A DNA stretch of 64,000 nt from Leptasterias polaris (taxonomy: Eukaryota; Echinodermata; Asteroidea; Forcipulatida; Asteriidae): assembly GCA_037783415.1 (NCBI GenBank), contig JAZGTN010000062.1, forward strand, positions 1,837,501-1,901,500, read 5' to 3'. Below are positions 44,736 to 54,878 of this stretch, in pieces. The notes beneath the pieces are model-generated. The model did not search any database. It was not told where the DNA came from and saw only the letters and a program-made list of their open reading frames with translations. The number at the start of each line of letters is the position of its first letter. Within the stretch, counting starts at the first letter, position 1. The position numbers were made by a program, and so were the translations under genes.

Positions 44736-47700
44736 TGCATGTAATGTATGTTTGTGACTTATTCCCTGCTAGTATTTGCCAAGTAGAAAAATTTGCTGAT
44801 CACTTATTTCTCGTTTTCTGCTTACAAAAGTGGTTCCCTGCTAATTTGTTGCCGAGTAGAAAATGTTGCTTATCACCACTTTCTGGTTTTCTGCTTACAA
44901 AAGTGTGCCCTGTTAGTCTGCCACATGGGTCTGTTTGCAAGTATGTCTTTTAAAATGTGAAGACAGATGTAATGTGCCTACATAATGTACAAACATGCCT
45001 TGAGAAACATCTTTTGGTGTAAATGTATTGTTGATGACAGGAACAGTCTGCAACTCTGAAGGCTAATTTTGTCTCCAGTTGTAGTGCTACATGAACATTA
45101 CAAGCACAATATCCCATAGTCCAAATTGCTGGATATAACCATGGTACATGTAAACCAAGCCTTAACAAGAACTGATGAATAATACACCGTACTTCATAAT
45201 ATTTATTTAATGGCCCGGTGATAGCCAGCGTACTGTAATGGTCCCAGTCCCTCCATACAATGTGGCACCAATGTAAAGCTAAAACATGATATTGATTGTC
45301 TTACACTTTAAACTGAAGGCTTTGTCTAAATGAATTCAGCCATGAATACATTATGTTAGCAAAGTTGATTAAATTCTAATTAACCGCAGACTAGTGTTTA
45401 AATTAATATTGATAGAAAATACAATGTCGTTTGGTGTTCATCTAATTTTTGTTTTACAGTGTTTCTACGTGGGTCAGATGTATATCGTAACCAGTTAATA
45501 ATTCTTTAACTTCTGTTATGTGTTCAAGTGATGTTTGGAGCTTTGCATGGTGTGGAAAATAAGAATTAACTATTAATTAGTAAACTTGCGGGTACAACCA
45601 TGTGTAAAATCTCTTTTGGGAGGAGTGTTGGCTCTGAAAAGAGCGGGTTTGGTCTCGACGTTTTGAACAGGATACTCTGCTGGTCTTCAGGAGAATGCTA
45701 TTTTATTACACATCAAGATTCACTTCTCAATGCTGGCCTTTGAAATTGAAGCATTGTTTCAGGGTGTGTCTTTCATTGTTTTAGCTATAAGATTGCCATT
45801 TTTCTTGTGTCCAGCTTTGTTTACTGGCCCGTATTTTTAGCTTTACTTCCAATATCATTATTAGACAAGTAAACATCCTCTAATGGAGAACTTGTTGTCA
45901 CATTTGGGCTGAAGCTTCTGCCTGTCATTTATCTTTATTAGATTGAGTGCTGAAATGTAAATGTTAATCTTGTTGATGACAAGATGGGGTCACTGGTACA
46001 ACCTCTTTCTCACCCTAGGTCTCTGTAGCCAGCCTCTGTCTTTTCTACAGATATGTTTATGGTGAATGAGCCACCAGTGTGTCTGACCTGGTTCCTCCTA
46101 AGAGGGGGGTTTACTCAAGCCTGAAACAATGCTTTCTGCTCTTTCTCACCCACACACTCTTTCTCAACCACACACTCTTTCTTTGCTGAATTGTATAGAA
46201 CAAAGAGCTATTCTAACAAAAAAAATTCTATATGTTCTGCGTCTCCTTGGAACTCCTTGTCTGGTGCACGTTTCCGCCATCCTACAATCTATACTGTTTT
46301 AAGAGAAATATCAAATCCAACCTTCAGCTCCCCTGAGTTAATTTCATCATAAATGTTTTCCGCTAGTGTAGCCCTTGTAGCCCCTTACCAAGGGTGGCAT
46401 TTGGCCTTATTTGAGGGGAGCTTGCATTTAAAAAGGAAAGAAAAAACAAACAAACACATTGTCATTTGTTTTAAACAATGGACTAGTCATCGTGATCTCG
46501 TGACAGAATGCTTTTGACACAATACAATTTCAGAGGCTATATTATTTACAAGACATCATTTGTTTATACAAAAATGTATTATATAACTCAATACATAATA
46601 TTACATAATATTACATAATATTATAAAGAAAATAATAGGAGTGCACAATTACTGTGCAGTACATTCACCATTCAAAACCATTTAGCCTTGGGGGCATACC
46701 ACAGTGCAGTGTATCCACCACTCAAAACCATTTGAATGGTTGTGAATGGTGACACAGCTTATCATCAATACATGTGTGTACAAAAACAATTGGGTTGTAA
46801 ACGTTAGTGAATTTTGAATGGTGTATCAGTAGGAGGGTTAAGTGAAATAAATTACATTTCTTTTTAAATTTATTTCTGAAATTGCATTTTGTTATTTAGT
46901 TGAACCATTCAACAGAAAGATTGTATCAATTTACCTAGTACCAGCGTAATAACAACCTCTTACCCGGGGCTATTTATAATACTGTGCAAAGCGGTGGAAA
47001 TGACAATTGGTGGGCATGATCAAGGTAATGTACCCCGTGGGGTACATCACTCATGTTCCAATGAGCCATGTACATGAGTCTTTATAGCACATCAAGTGAT
47101 TGGTTCTTGGCCAATAAAATTCACAATCTATTATGTGGTACATGTATAACAAAAATACTAAATTAAAATGTTGTTTATGTTGTAAGTGAGTTACATTACA
47201 AATAATTTAAATCAGATTTTTGTTGTTCAGTGCTAAAATATTGATTGTTTTATTGGTTTGAGTAGTGTATAAAGTGTCACCCTATACTTAATGGCAGATT
47301 CAATGGTATAACCAGATGGGGCTGGCTCCAGCCCCCCGCTCAGAACCTTTGCTACCCCTCCTCCCTCTTGCCCCCCTCAAATGAGATTGAAAAATGCACA
47401 ATTGACACATTAAAAAGAACAAACATTTGTCTTCGCCTAAGCCCCCACTCCCCCTCCCCCAAATATGAATAGTGGTTACGCCACCAGACAGATTATACGT
47501 TTGTAATGTTGCCAGTCAAAGACTCATTGTTGATCATGTTCATGTTGATTGTCATAAACTACATGCATGATGTGCCACACAAATGTTATAATGTACATTA
47601 TGTACACCTTCATGGCACTGATGGAGAAGTCATAACTGGGAATTGTAGACAAGTAAACACACTGGACTTGCTGGAAATTATTAGCCTAAAACGGCTAGAA

Positions 47701-48094
47701 TTGGGTCTCAATTAACGGCAAATTCAGGCCTGCATGCACACTTCTTTTATAGCGTTTGGTTGTTATGGTAATGAGAAAGTGAATGCAGCTCACACAATAG
47801 ATTCAAAAATTGCTTCACGAATAGAGTTACCAGGCGTAAAGATAAAGGGACACTGCGGTAAGACTCGGCTCCAAGGGTTATACAAAATTTGAAGCAAAAT
47901 ATCAAAATCCTTTCCTTCAATTTATACGACACTACTGGTTTCTTGTTCCAGGTTTGACAGTGTTTGGTCCCTTGGCAGGGTATTTATTGTTAGTATGCGC
48001 TTTTGTCACATTCAGTTCATTCAAACAAGTGTTTCTTCAAAGGGAGACTGGCAGTGAATAAGTTTTTCGATAAATTTGAATTTAATGCAGGCCT
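44736..48094. other. Intergenic stretch, no gene recognised
   Basis: AT-rich sequence. A short (ACATAATATT) tandem lies at 46595-46624. Repeated AACCATTTAGCC/GAATGGT words lie at 46665-46830. No conserved protein frame seen. Confidence 0.5.
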
Positions 48095-48240
48095 TGAATT
48101 TCATCTTTGAGAGGGCAAGGCCAGTTTCATTTTGCAAAGGGCACTTTAACTGGAAAATCTAAAAGTATATGGGAAACTTTTGAAGGGGCACCAAGGCCAA
48201 AACCAGGGCAACAAAGGTCGTGGCCTCCATGGTCTTTGGA
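48095..48240 (+). repeat. Dispersed repeat copy
   Basis: GGGCAAGGCCAGTTTCATTT and GGGGCACCAAGGCCAAAACC match the inverted segment at 44473-44735. Confidence 0.5.
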
Positions 48241-48610
48241 TTCCAGGCATGTAGTTCATAAGTGATCACACTCAATTTGTCTTATGAAGGTTTTGATTTT
48301 CTATTGTAGGCAAGTCAGAAAATCAATTGTCATGGTCCAATAGTAATTACGGTGTATGTTTTCAAGGCACCACCTTTATTTTCATTTATGTGCGCTCATG
48401 GTAAAACTTGCTTTTGTTCCCATTGTAAATAACTCCTTTATTATTTAAATTGCGAAGCGCCCTCTACGTTTCCTTTTGTATTTCGCGGGCTTTCCATGCC
48501 CAGGGCGTCATTCTGATATTGGTACAAGAACCCAATGTAACATGTTTTCCTGTCTTCACCATTTTACAGAATAAAACAGCATGACAGAAGAATTACGCTT
48601 CCCCGTATTC

Positions 48611-48777
48611 TAATAGATCGATCCATTAAGCCCCGCCTCCTTACGAGTTGACCAATCACAGCCGCGAAACCCGATCACCGTTAGTGCAAAGATCACCAAA
48701 CGGCTCAAATGGTGATCAGATTTCGCGGTTGTGATTGGTCAATGAGAAATGGGCGTGGCTTAATGGATCGGTGTATT
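48611..48777. mobile_element. Palindromic MITE GATCCATTAAGCC, copy 2
   Basis: Nearly identical to the element at 40504. It starts AGATCGATCCATTAAGCCCC and ends GGCTTAATGGATCGGTG. Three or four bases extra near the centre (CACCGT) distinguish it. Confidence 0.75.
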
Positions 48778-49747
48778 GACTCAAACAAACAAGGGTCAAA
48801 AATTGCTGGAAGATCTGGATATGGGAAAAATTCACCTGTAATTTTGTCACATCTGAAGACCATACTTCTGACTGTAAACACCAGTCCCGAGTCAGCGTGG
48901 TACAGCAGACATTACCACCGAACCCGAGGCCCAGAGCCCCGCCTTTCATCGGCTCCCGGTTTTATCCTGTGAGGTTTTTTTGCAGGGAGGTTGTCTGCAA
49001 AACTCTTGTTATTGCTTGGTTGCCTTCTGCCCATGGCTGTAGGTTTCACTCACGGATAAGTTGATAAAAAAAAATTGTTTGTGTCAGACGATTAGGTACT
49101 TTTGTTTCGGACGATTTGGTACGTTTGTTTTAGTTGAATAGTGGGGACAAGTTGGTGTGTTTCACTCTGATAATGCCAAGTTGAATAATGACAGCATAAT
49201 ACTTACAGCGTAGCATTGCTTAAGAAAATTATAACACGATGGTTCACTGTTTTAAGCTGTAAATTGACTGACTTCCTTTTCTAAATTGTCATAATATTTT
49301 GTTGCTGCTGAGCACAATGTGCACTAATGTAGGAAATTGTACCAATGTTAATTGGGCCGTAAGCATCTCTGAAACCATCTCAACTCCTTAGGAGGATGCA
49401 GCACTGGCAATCAAATAGACGCACAGTGTACTAATCATTCACATCAATAATATCTAGGGCCTAACCTCACAGGCACCCATTTACTCACTGAGTGATGAGA
49501 CTCAATTCGAACTCACACTCTGATGACCCAGGCGTCAAAACTTGAATTTGATGCTCTAGACCACTAGTTCACAACATGCCATAACAAAGCTATTGAAACT
49601 CTCTTTACTTTTTGTTTAGACAGATGATGCAGTTAAGACAAGGGAAACCTTATTGAAACTATTATTATGATATACTTCTGGTAATAAAACCAAGGATGCC
49701 TCATTAGAGAAAGTTATCACTGTAGCTTGCAAGCCTGAGGAAACCTG

Positions 49748-49777
49748 CACTGTAAAAAAAACCCCGTAAATTTTACG
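49748..49777 (+). repeat. Left terminal inverted repeat of the CACTA element
   Basis: It starts CACTGTAAAAAA and includes a palindromic CCGTAAATTTTACGG. It pairs with 58073-58102 with one indel and a few mismatches. Confidence 0.85.
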
Positions 49778-50196
49778 GTAAAAAGAATGGCAGCTGTGCT
49801 GCCAAACCTTTACCGTAAAAATTACGGTCTAATATCAAATTTACCGTTATTTCTTTAAAAGCGAAATACCGTTAATTTAACGATTACCGTAAAAAATACG
49901 GTTCAAGATTAAATTAACCGTATTTTCTTTACAGCGAAATGCCGTTTATTTTAGGGTTACCGTATAAATTACGGTTAAAGATAAAATTTACCGTGTTTTC
50001 TTTAAAGCCAAATACCGTTAATTTAACTGTTACCGTAAAAATAACAGTTCATACCGTATTTTCTCTCAGCGAAATACCGTTAATTTTACAGTCATTTGTG
50101 AACAAAACAGTGAACCGTAAAAATAACAGTTCATACCGTATTTTCTCTCAGCGAAATACCGTTAATTTTACAGTTATTTGTGAACAAAACAGTGAA
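49778..50196. repeat. Left subterminal repeat array
   Basis: Nearly 20 occurrences of ACCGTAA, ACCGTTA, ACGGTT and similar lie in both orientations within about 420 bp. The last part is a direct 82-bp duplication (units at about 50032 and 50114, each with CATACCGTATTTTCTCTCAG). Arrays like this are transposase or accessory-protein binding regions in known CACTA elements. Confidence 0.75.
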
Positions 50197-51179
50197 TTTG
50201 TAGTATGTTTTACTAGCCATTAGCCGTAGATTCTAACTGACAATCCATGCAGTAATGTCATTGCCTTTTTTACATTAAAAAAAATACACCATATTTTGTT
50301 TACAAAGAAATACTGTGTGGAAAAGGTGATTGAAAAAGAAAATACTTAAACTTTGTTGTATTATTCTACTAGCTATTAGCTGTATTTTTGACTGATTGCA
50401 TTTCGTAATTTACACATGTACCACACACAATCCAGAAAATCAAATGCTTTTTTACAGTTAATAAACCCGTATAACATTTGTTTCAATTATGGCATTTTTC
50501 ATAAAACATACTTTAAAATTCCTGTTAAGTTTACACCGACTCTTGATACAGCAGTTTTTATATGCTTGCTGGTCTTGTTATTGTCATTATAAAAAGGAGA
50601 ATCCTCGGACCAAAATGAAAAATAACAGACATGAATTCAGTGGTTTTTCAGGAACACTAGTTATTAATGAAAACTTTTTATTCTTTGCTTTATAAAATGC
50701 ATTTAGGTAATACGTTTCATGGTATTTGTAAATGGCAACTTTAAATATGCATGAACTTTTGTTTTACACACAGTGATAGTTTAAATGTGATGATTTTATT
50801 CTAAATTCAGAACATGGAAAGTCTGCTCAAGCATTTTATAAAGCTATCATGAAGTGGTATTATAATTAGTCAATGATTTATCAGAAGTAATTTTACAAAA
50901 TCCGAAATCTGAAAAGCTCTCTTGTTAAGAAGTTGGTGAAAGTACAATCTGAAGTCAATATGCCTTATCGATGTATTGGGTTGTTAGTTCTGCTTATGAC
51001 ACAAAATAAGCCAATGGTTCTTCTGAAATCTGCCAGGAGGTTAATACTATAGGTGTCAGAACCTTTGCAAATCCTGAAAAGCTATCTTGTTTCTTGTTAA
51101 GGACTTGGTGCAAGTACAATCTGAAGTCAATGTGCCTATTGAGTTTTTAATGCTTATGACACATATGCTTCTTCTGAAA
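50197..51179. other. Non-coding left part of the transposon
   Basis: AT-rich filler between the subterminal array and the 3' end of the SAM gene. It includes two related segments (about 50880-51000 and 51070-51180) sharing CTGAAAAGCT.TCTTG and GTACAATCTGAAGTCAAT, an internal duplication of the 3' UTR region. Confidence 0.5.
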
Positions 51180-51309
51180 TTATTCAGTCCATTCAAAATC
51201 TGCTAGGAGGTTGATTAGTGTCAGAACTTTAGGGTTGATTGCATAGTGTTTCTTTTTGTTTGAGTGCTGAAACTTGTTCCCTTTATCCGGGTTTATTCCC
51301 ACCAGACAT
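51180..51309 (-). CDS. SAM gene terminal exon 5
   Basis: The acceptor tatttcag precedes CLVGINPDKGNKFQHSNKKK and INPKVLTLINLLADFEWTE with stop TAA at 51182-51180. The GINPDKG...NPKV..LI pattern recurs at the C-terminus of SAMD3-like proteins as I recall them. Confidence 0.65.
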
Positions 51310-54300
51310 CTGAAATAAATAATAATACAAGGATACACCTCATTAAAAAGTAATCCTCTAGTTTTTATTATGTGAAAGCAAGATGGTAATTGTGAGTCTA
51401 TAGCAATCCAGTAGTAAGGTAGAAACCAAGTTCGGAAAGTAGCAATCAAAGGTCATGAATACACTGTTGTTTGAGAAAATCTATAAATTAAAGTTTTCAC
51501 TCAATGTCACACAATGTCAAATCAGCCATCTTACAGGAAAAAAAAAAAAAATCCGGCTCCGCCCTGGGTGCCATCGGCCCCCTTGGGTGTACAAAACAGC
51601 TTGTTCCACATCACAGCAGTGAACAATTGTTTTGTTATACCATTGTATTAAATTGCAGGAATTTAAGAGGCCCTAATAATATATATTTTTTATATAATAT
51701 AATATATAATTGTTTGAAATTTACACTAGTATGCATAGTGCCAGTTGTTGCACAACAGCCTCTTTCTCGGGTTGTACTGTATCTTATTATACATAACTAT
51801 TGGGACAATGAAATTAAAGGTATAGTGGACCACGGGACCATCATTTTGGGGGGAAGACATGAAATGTTGTGATTCGTCCTGTGACCGGTTCTCAACCAAT
51901 AAATTTTCACAATCTAATACCATGGTATAACAAGAACGTTTGTACATCAAGCTGCACAACATTGTCGTTCAACATACACATAAATATTGAGCTCTACTGA
52001 GTGGAGGCAATCACTTTTCAAGAATATGCATACCTCTGAATGAAGTCCATTGTAGCCGCTGCTCCATCTGGATAGTGGATGTTGAAACAGAAAAATTATC
52101 CAAACACCATGGCCAACCCCTTCAGAAAAGTCTTGATGTTCTGTGTCACTACATGACCATCGATGACGAGCATAAACCTTCTTGCAGTAAGGATGGAATC
52201 CCCTGAAAATAGTATTTATCATAATTTAGCTTAAAATGTGTAATGCAAATTTCTGATCCACAACAAATTTCTTTAATATTGTTCCAGAATGAAATCCCTC
52301 TGTAAGGTTTTTCAAATGGAGGTTACAGCACTCGACATTATTATTCTCATGACACACAATTTATCAGCAATATTCATGACCAAATCAACCACCAAAATAG
52401 CATGTTAGCACCCAAAATTGTTTTATATTAGTTATAAAAAAAATCAATGCAGTCTACTTTTTTGTTTTAGATTTTTAAGAAATCTGTCATGAGGCGGAAC
52501 TAGCTTTTTAAGGGCTAGGGTGATATGAGGGGGGGGGGGGGGGGGGGTGAATTAGGGTGTAACAACTGCATTAATGTCTTACCACAAATGACCAGCAAAG
52601 GCGAAGATGGCAATCCAGGTGAACTTTCCACGTCATCCGATGTAGCTTCAGCCTTAAATAAATAATGCAACAGGTAAAGTGATAAGGTTGTGAGTATAAC
52701 TACATGTGCAATAATTTGAATGAACAGGGGATGTGATTTTGCGCAAAGTGAACATCGATTGGTTTTTTTGGACACAGGGTGCATGTTCACATCCACTGTG
52801 CTTAATTCATTAAAAAAAACAATGATACACTTTTTACAGTACATGCTCATGTACTTGTACAAATCACACTTTCAAGACCTTCTGCCGGGCACACAACAAA
52901 CTTATGATCGTACGACTTACCTCCAGATGCAGGAGCAGACAGTTGCTCTTCTCTCCAAAGAACTCCATAAGCAAAAGCAGAATTCCTGGGACCTCCGCCG
53001 AGTCATTGCCAGCTTCACCTCTCGCCTGATGAATGTTATGGATAATTTTGAAGATGCCTGTTTTGTTTGAAGATTTGAAGTACCCTAGAAGCCGCTTTCC
53101 CTTAATGTTATAGGACTCTTCCATGGTGCCCAGATTGATGCCTACCAGCTCCTTAAAGTTGGCAAAAAGGCCAACTTCCTCAAACATATATGGCCACTCT
53201 GAGAGAAGCTCTTGTATGCACTTGCCAGACAATATGTCCTGCCGTTGTAAGATGTATGTGAGTATTATGCCGTCCTGTATGTCACGTTCAGATCTCGATC
53301 CGCTGATGAATTCTGTCTGCATGATGCGCTGTATCTCATTGAGTGAAGCCTCATCATGGTCATCTGGATATTCCTTGGGCTGGTAATTTATGCATCCATA
53401 AGTGTCTGTCACCTTTCTTTTGGGTCTTTCAGACTCATCTCCCCCCCTGTCAGATACCCTCTTTGTAGCTCCTCTTGGGTTTTCTTCTTTGTTTCTGTTT
53501 TCATTCTCAACTCTAGACTGAAGTTGTTTCACCAGAGAGTCATACCCAGTGCCAACAGTGTGGCCTTCAATAGTATCTCGAAAAGACTGGGGATATTCCG
53601 AAACAATATTTCTGGCTATATGACTCAACTGTTTCTTACTAGGTCGTGAGGAAATCTTCAGCAGATCGTTGCAGACAAGTCGTACCATTTCACGGCGCAT
53701 AGACGGCTTTGGCCTGATTTTCTCCCGAAGGGATTTCATAAGTGCCTTCGGGAGTTTGTCCCAAGGAACGACGTACTCCAGAGGCCAGCTTGGGTTGAGG
53801 TTAACCAAAGGAGCCTCTGCAGCAGATAGTGGCGGGGTTGCACTAGTGGATGGCTTATCGGCTTGTGGAAGTGGCTCGTTGCTCATCACTATGAAATACA
53901 ACAACAACAAGAATAAATATGTAAAGAAACAATTTTGAAAATAACAAAAAGAGGCAAATCATGAACATATTATATTTCAACCCACTCGAAATCAGGTTAG
54001 TTTTGGTCCTTTCCCCAAAAGTTACATGTTGAGTCAGTGACACAGAACAATTTATTAAAATTTACCACTAAATAGCGTTTTAGTAATGTTTTCCCGTTTT
54101 TGGTCAAAAATTGTATTTCCCAATAATTTCTAGATGTTTTTGTACAAATACTACTGTAAAACTTGACAAGCTTGTGTTTGACATAATAAGTATAGCCTGG
54201 GTAATTTTTAGGGCGATATCTACGACTACATGTATATCCAGTTTGGGGGGGGAATTTAAATTACTATTTTAACGTAAAACTCAATATGGCAGCAGGCCTT

Positions 54301-54877
54301 GGCCCTAGGGTCCAATGGAATGAAGCCTGTGTTTAAAAATGATATCTTAGCCTAATAGTAGGTATTTAGCATATTTGAAATATTCCACTGATAAAAATGT
54401 TTGTATAGTTTGGCCCACTAATTGCAGATGGAAACAATACAAGTGAAAGATGGTGGCTGGGTGTAGTGTAGTGGCGATTTTGAATTCCCACAACGCATTT
54501 AACATTATCACATGACAGTTGACACATCACTTTTCTGAAGGAAATAAACAACCACTGGATATTTTGTTCAAAACAACAAATATTCATGAATTATTTTTTT
54601 CTAAAACGTTTGTGTGTGGGGGGGGGGGGGGGTAACCCCCCTAAAAAAATATGTAATAATAATAAGCAAACAAACACATACCTCCTGCATTTCGCCAGTG
54701 CTGGATCAATTTCCTGACCTGGATTGGTTTCAGCATTGAAAGGTCTTCTGGCTCTACATACTGCAGATCATCATCAGTTTCTACACCATCTTCAATCAGT
54801 TTTTCTGCAATCCGTGTGGCAGCATCAATGGATAAGGTTGGAATGACGACCAAAACAGCTCTCTTTATGTCTTCCAT
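51180..54877 (-). CDS. SAM-domain (SAMD3-like) transposon accessory protein, five exons, one nonsense codon
   Basis: Exons (54877-54682, 53888-52921, 52652-52583, 52202-52034, 51309-51180) join to 511 codons with every intron phase matching and all GT-AG. Residues 1-65 (MEDIKRAVLVVIPTLSIDAA to WRNAG) form a SAM-like domain. Then come an acidic/basic linker with a PKRKV basic patch, a WPLEYVVPWDKLPKALMKSL segment typical of animal SAMD3-like proteins, and a C-terminal CLVGINPDKGNK block. The SAM fold usually mediates protein-protein contacts; no enzyme motif is seen. An in-frame TAA at 52098-52096 in exon 4 would remove about 65 C-terminal residues, including the conserved INPDKG block, so this copy may be inactive or the stop may be an allele. 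Its role is inferred from position: it could be the element's TnpA-like partner. Confidence 0.7.
52034..52202 (-). CDS. SAM gene exon 4 with in-frame stop
   Basis: It encodes GDSILTARRFMLVIDGHVVT onward to LAMVFG, then TAA, then FFCFNIHYPDGAAATMDFIQ. The downstream residues keep the family's pattern and frame, so the TAA (52098-52096) looks like a point mutation of a sense codon. The donor is gtatgc; it ends in phase 2. Confidence 0.65.
52583..52652 (-). CDS. SAM gene exon 3
   Basis: A 70-nt exon encoding AEATSDDVESSPGLPSSPLL then VIC. The acceptor is tatttaag and the donor gtaaga; it ends in phase 1. Confidence 0.65.
52921..53888 (-). CDS. SAM gene exon 2
   Basis: A large 968-nt exon with acceptor tttcatag and strong donor gtaagt. 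It includes NPSWPLEYVVPWDKLPKALM, RREMVRLVCNDLLKISSRPS and a polybasic RPKRKV stretch. The ORF continues into the intron only by chance. Confidence 0.75.
54682..54877 (-). CDS. SAM gene exon 1
   Basis: The ATG is one base after the transposase stop (TAAGATG). It encodes the SAM-like domain, with PTLSIDAATRIAEKLIEDGV and LKPIQVRKLIQHW as helix-rich landmarks. The donor is gtatgt and it ends in phase 1. Confidence 0.75.
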
Positions 54878-54878
54878 C

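Noticed and set aside
53123..53938. + strand ORFs within the SAM-gene exon 2 region
   Set aside because: They mirror the - strand coding exon and show no family pattern; the - strand reading is supported by phase and motifs.
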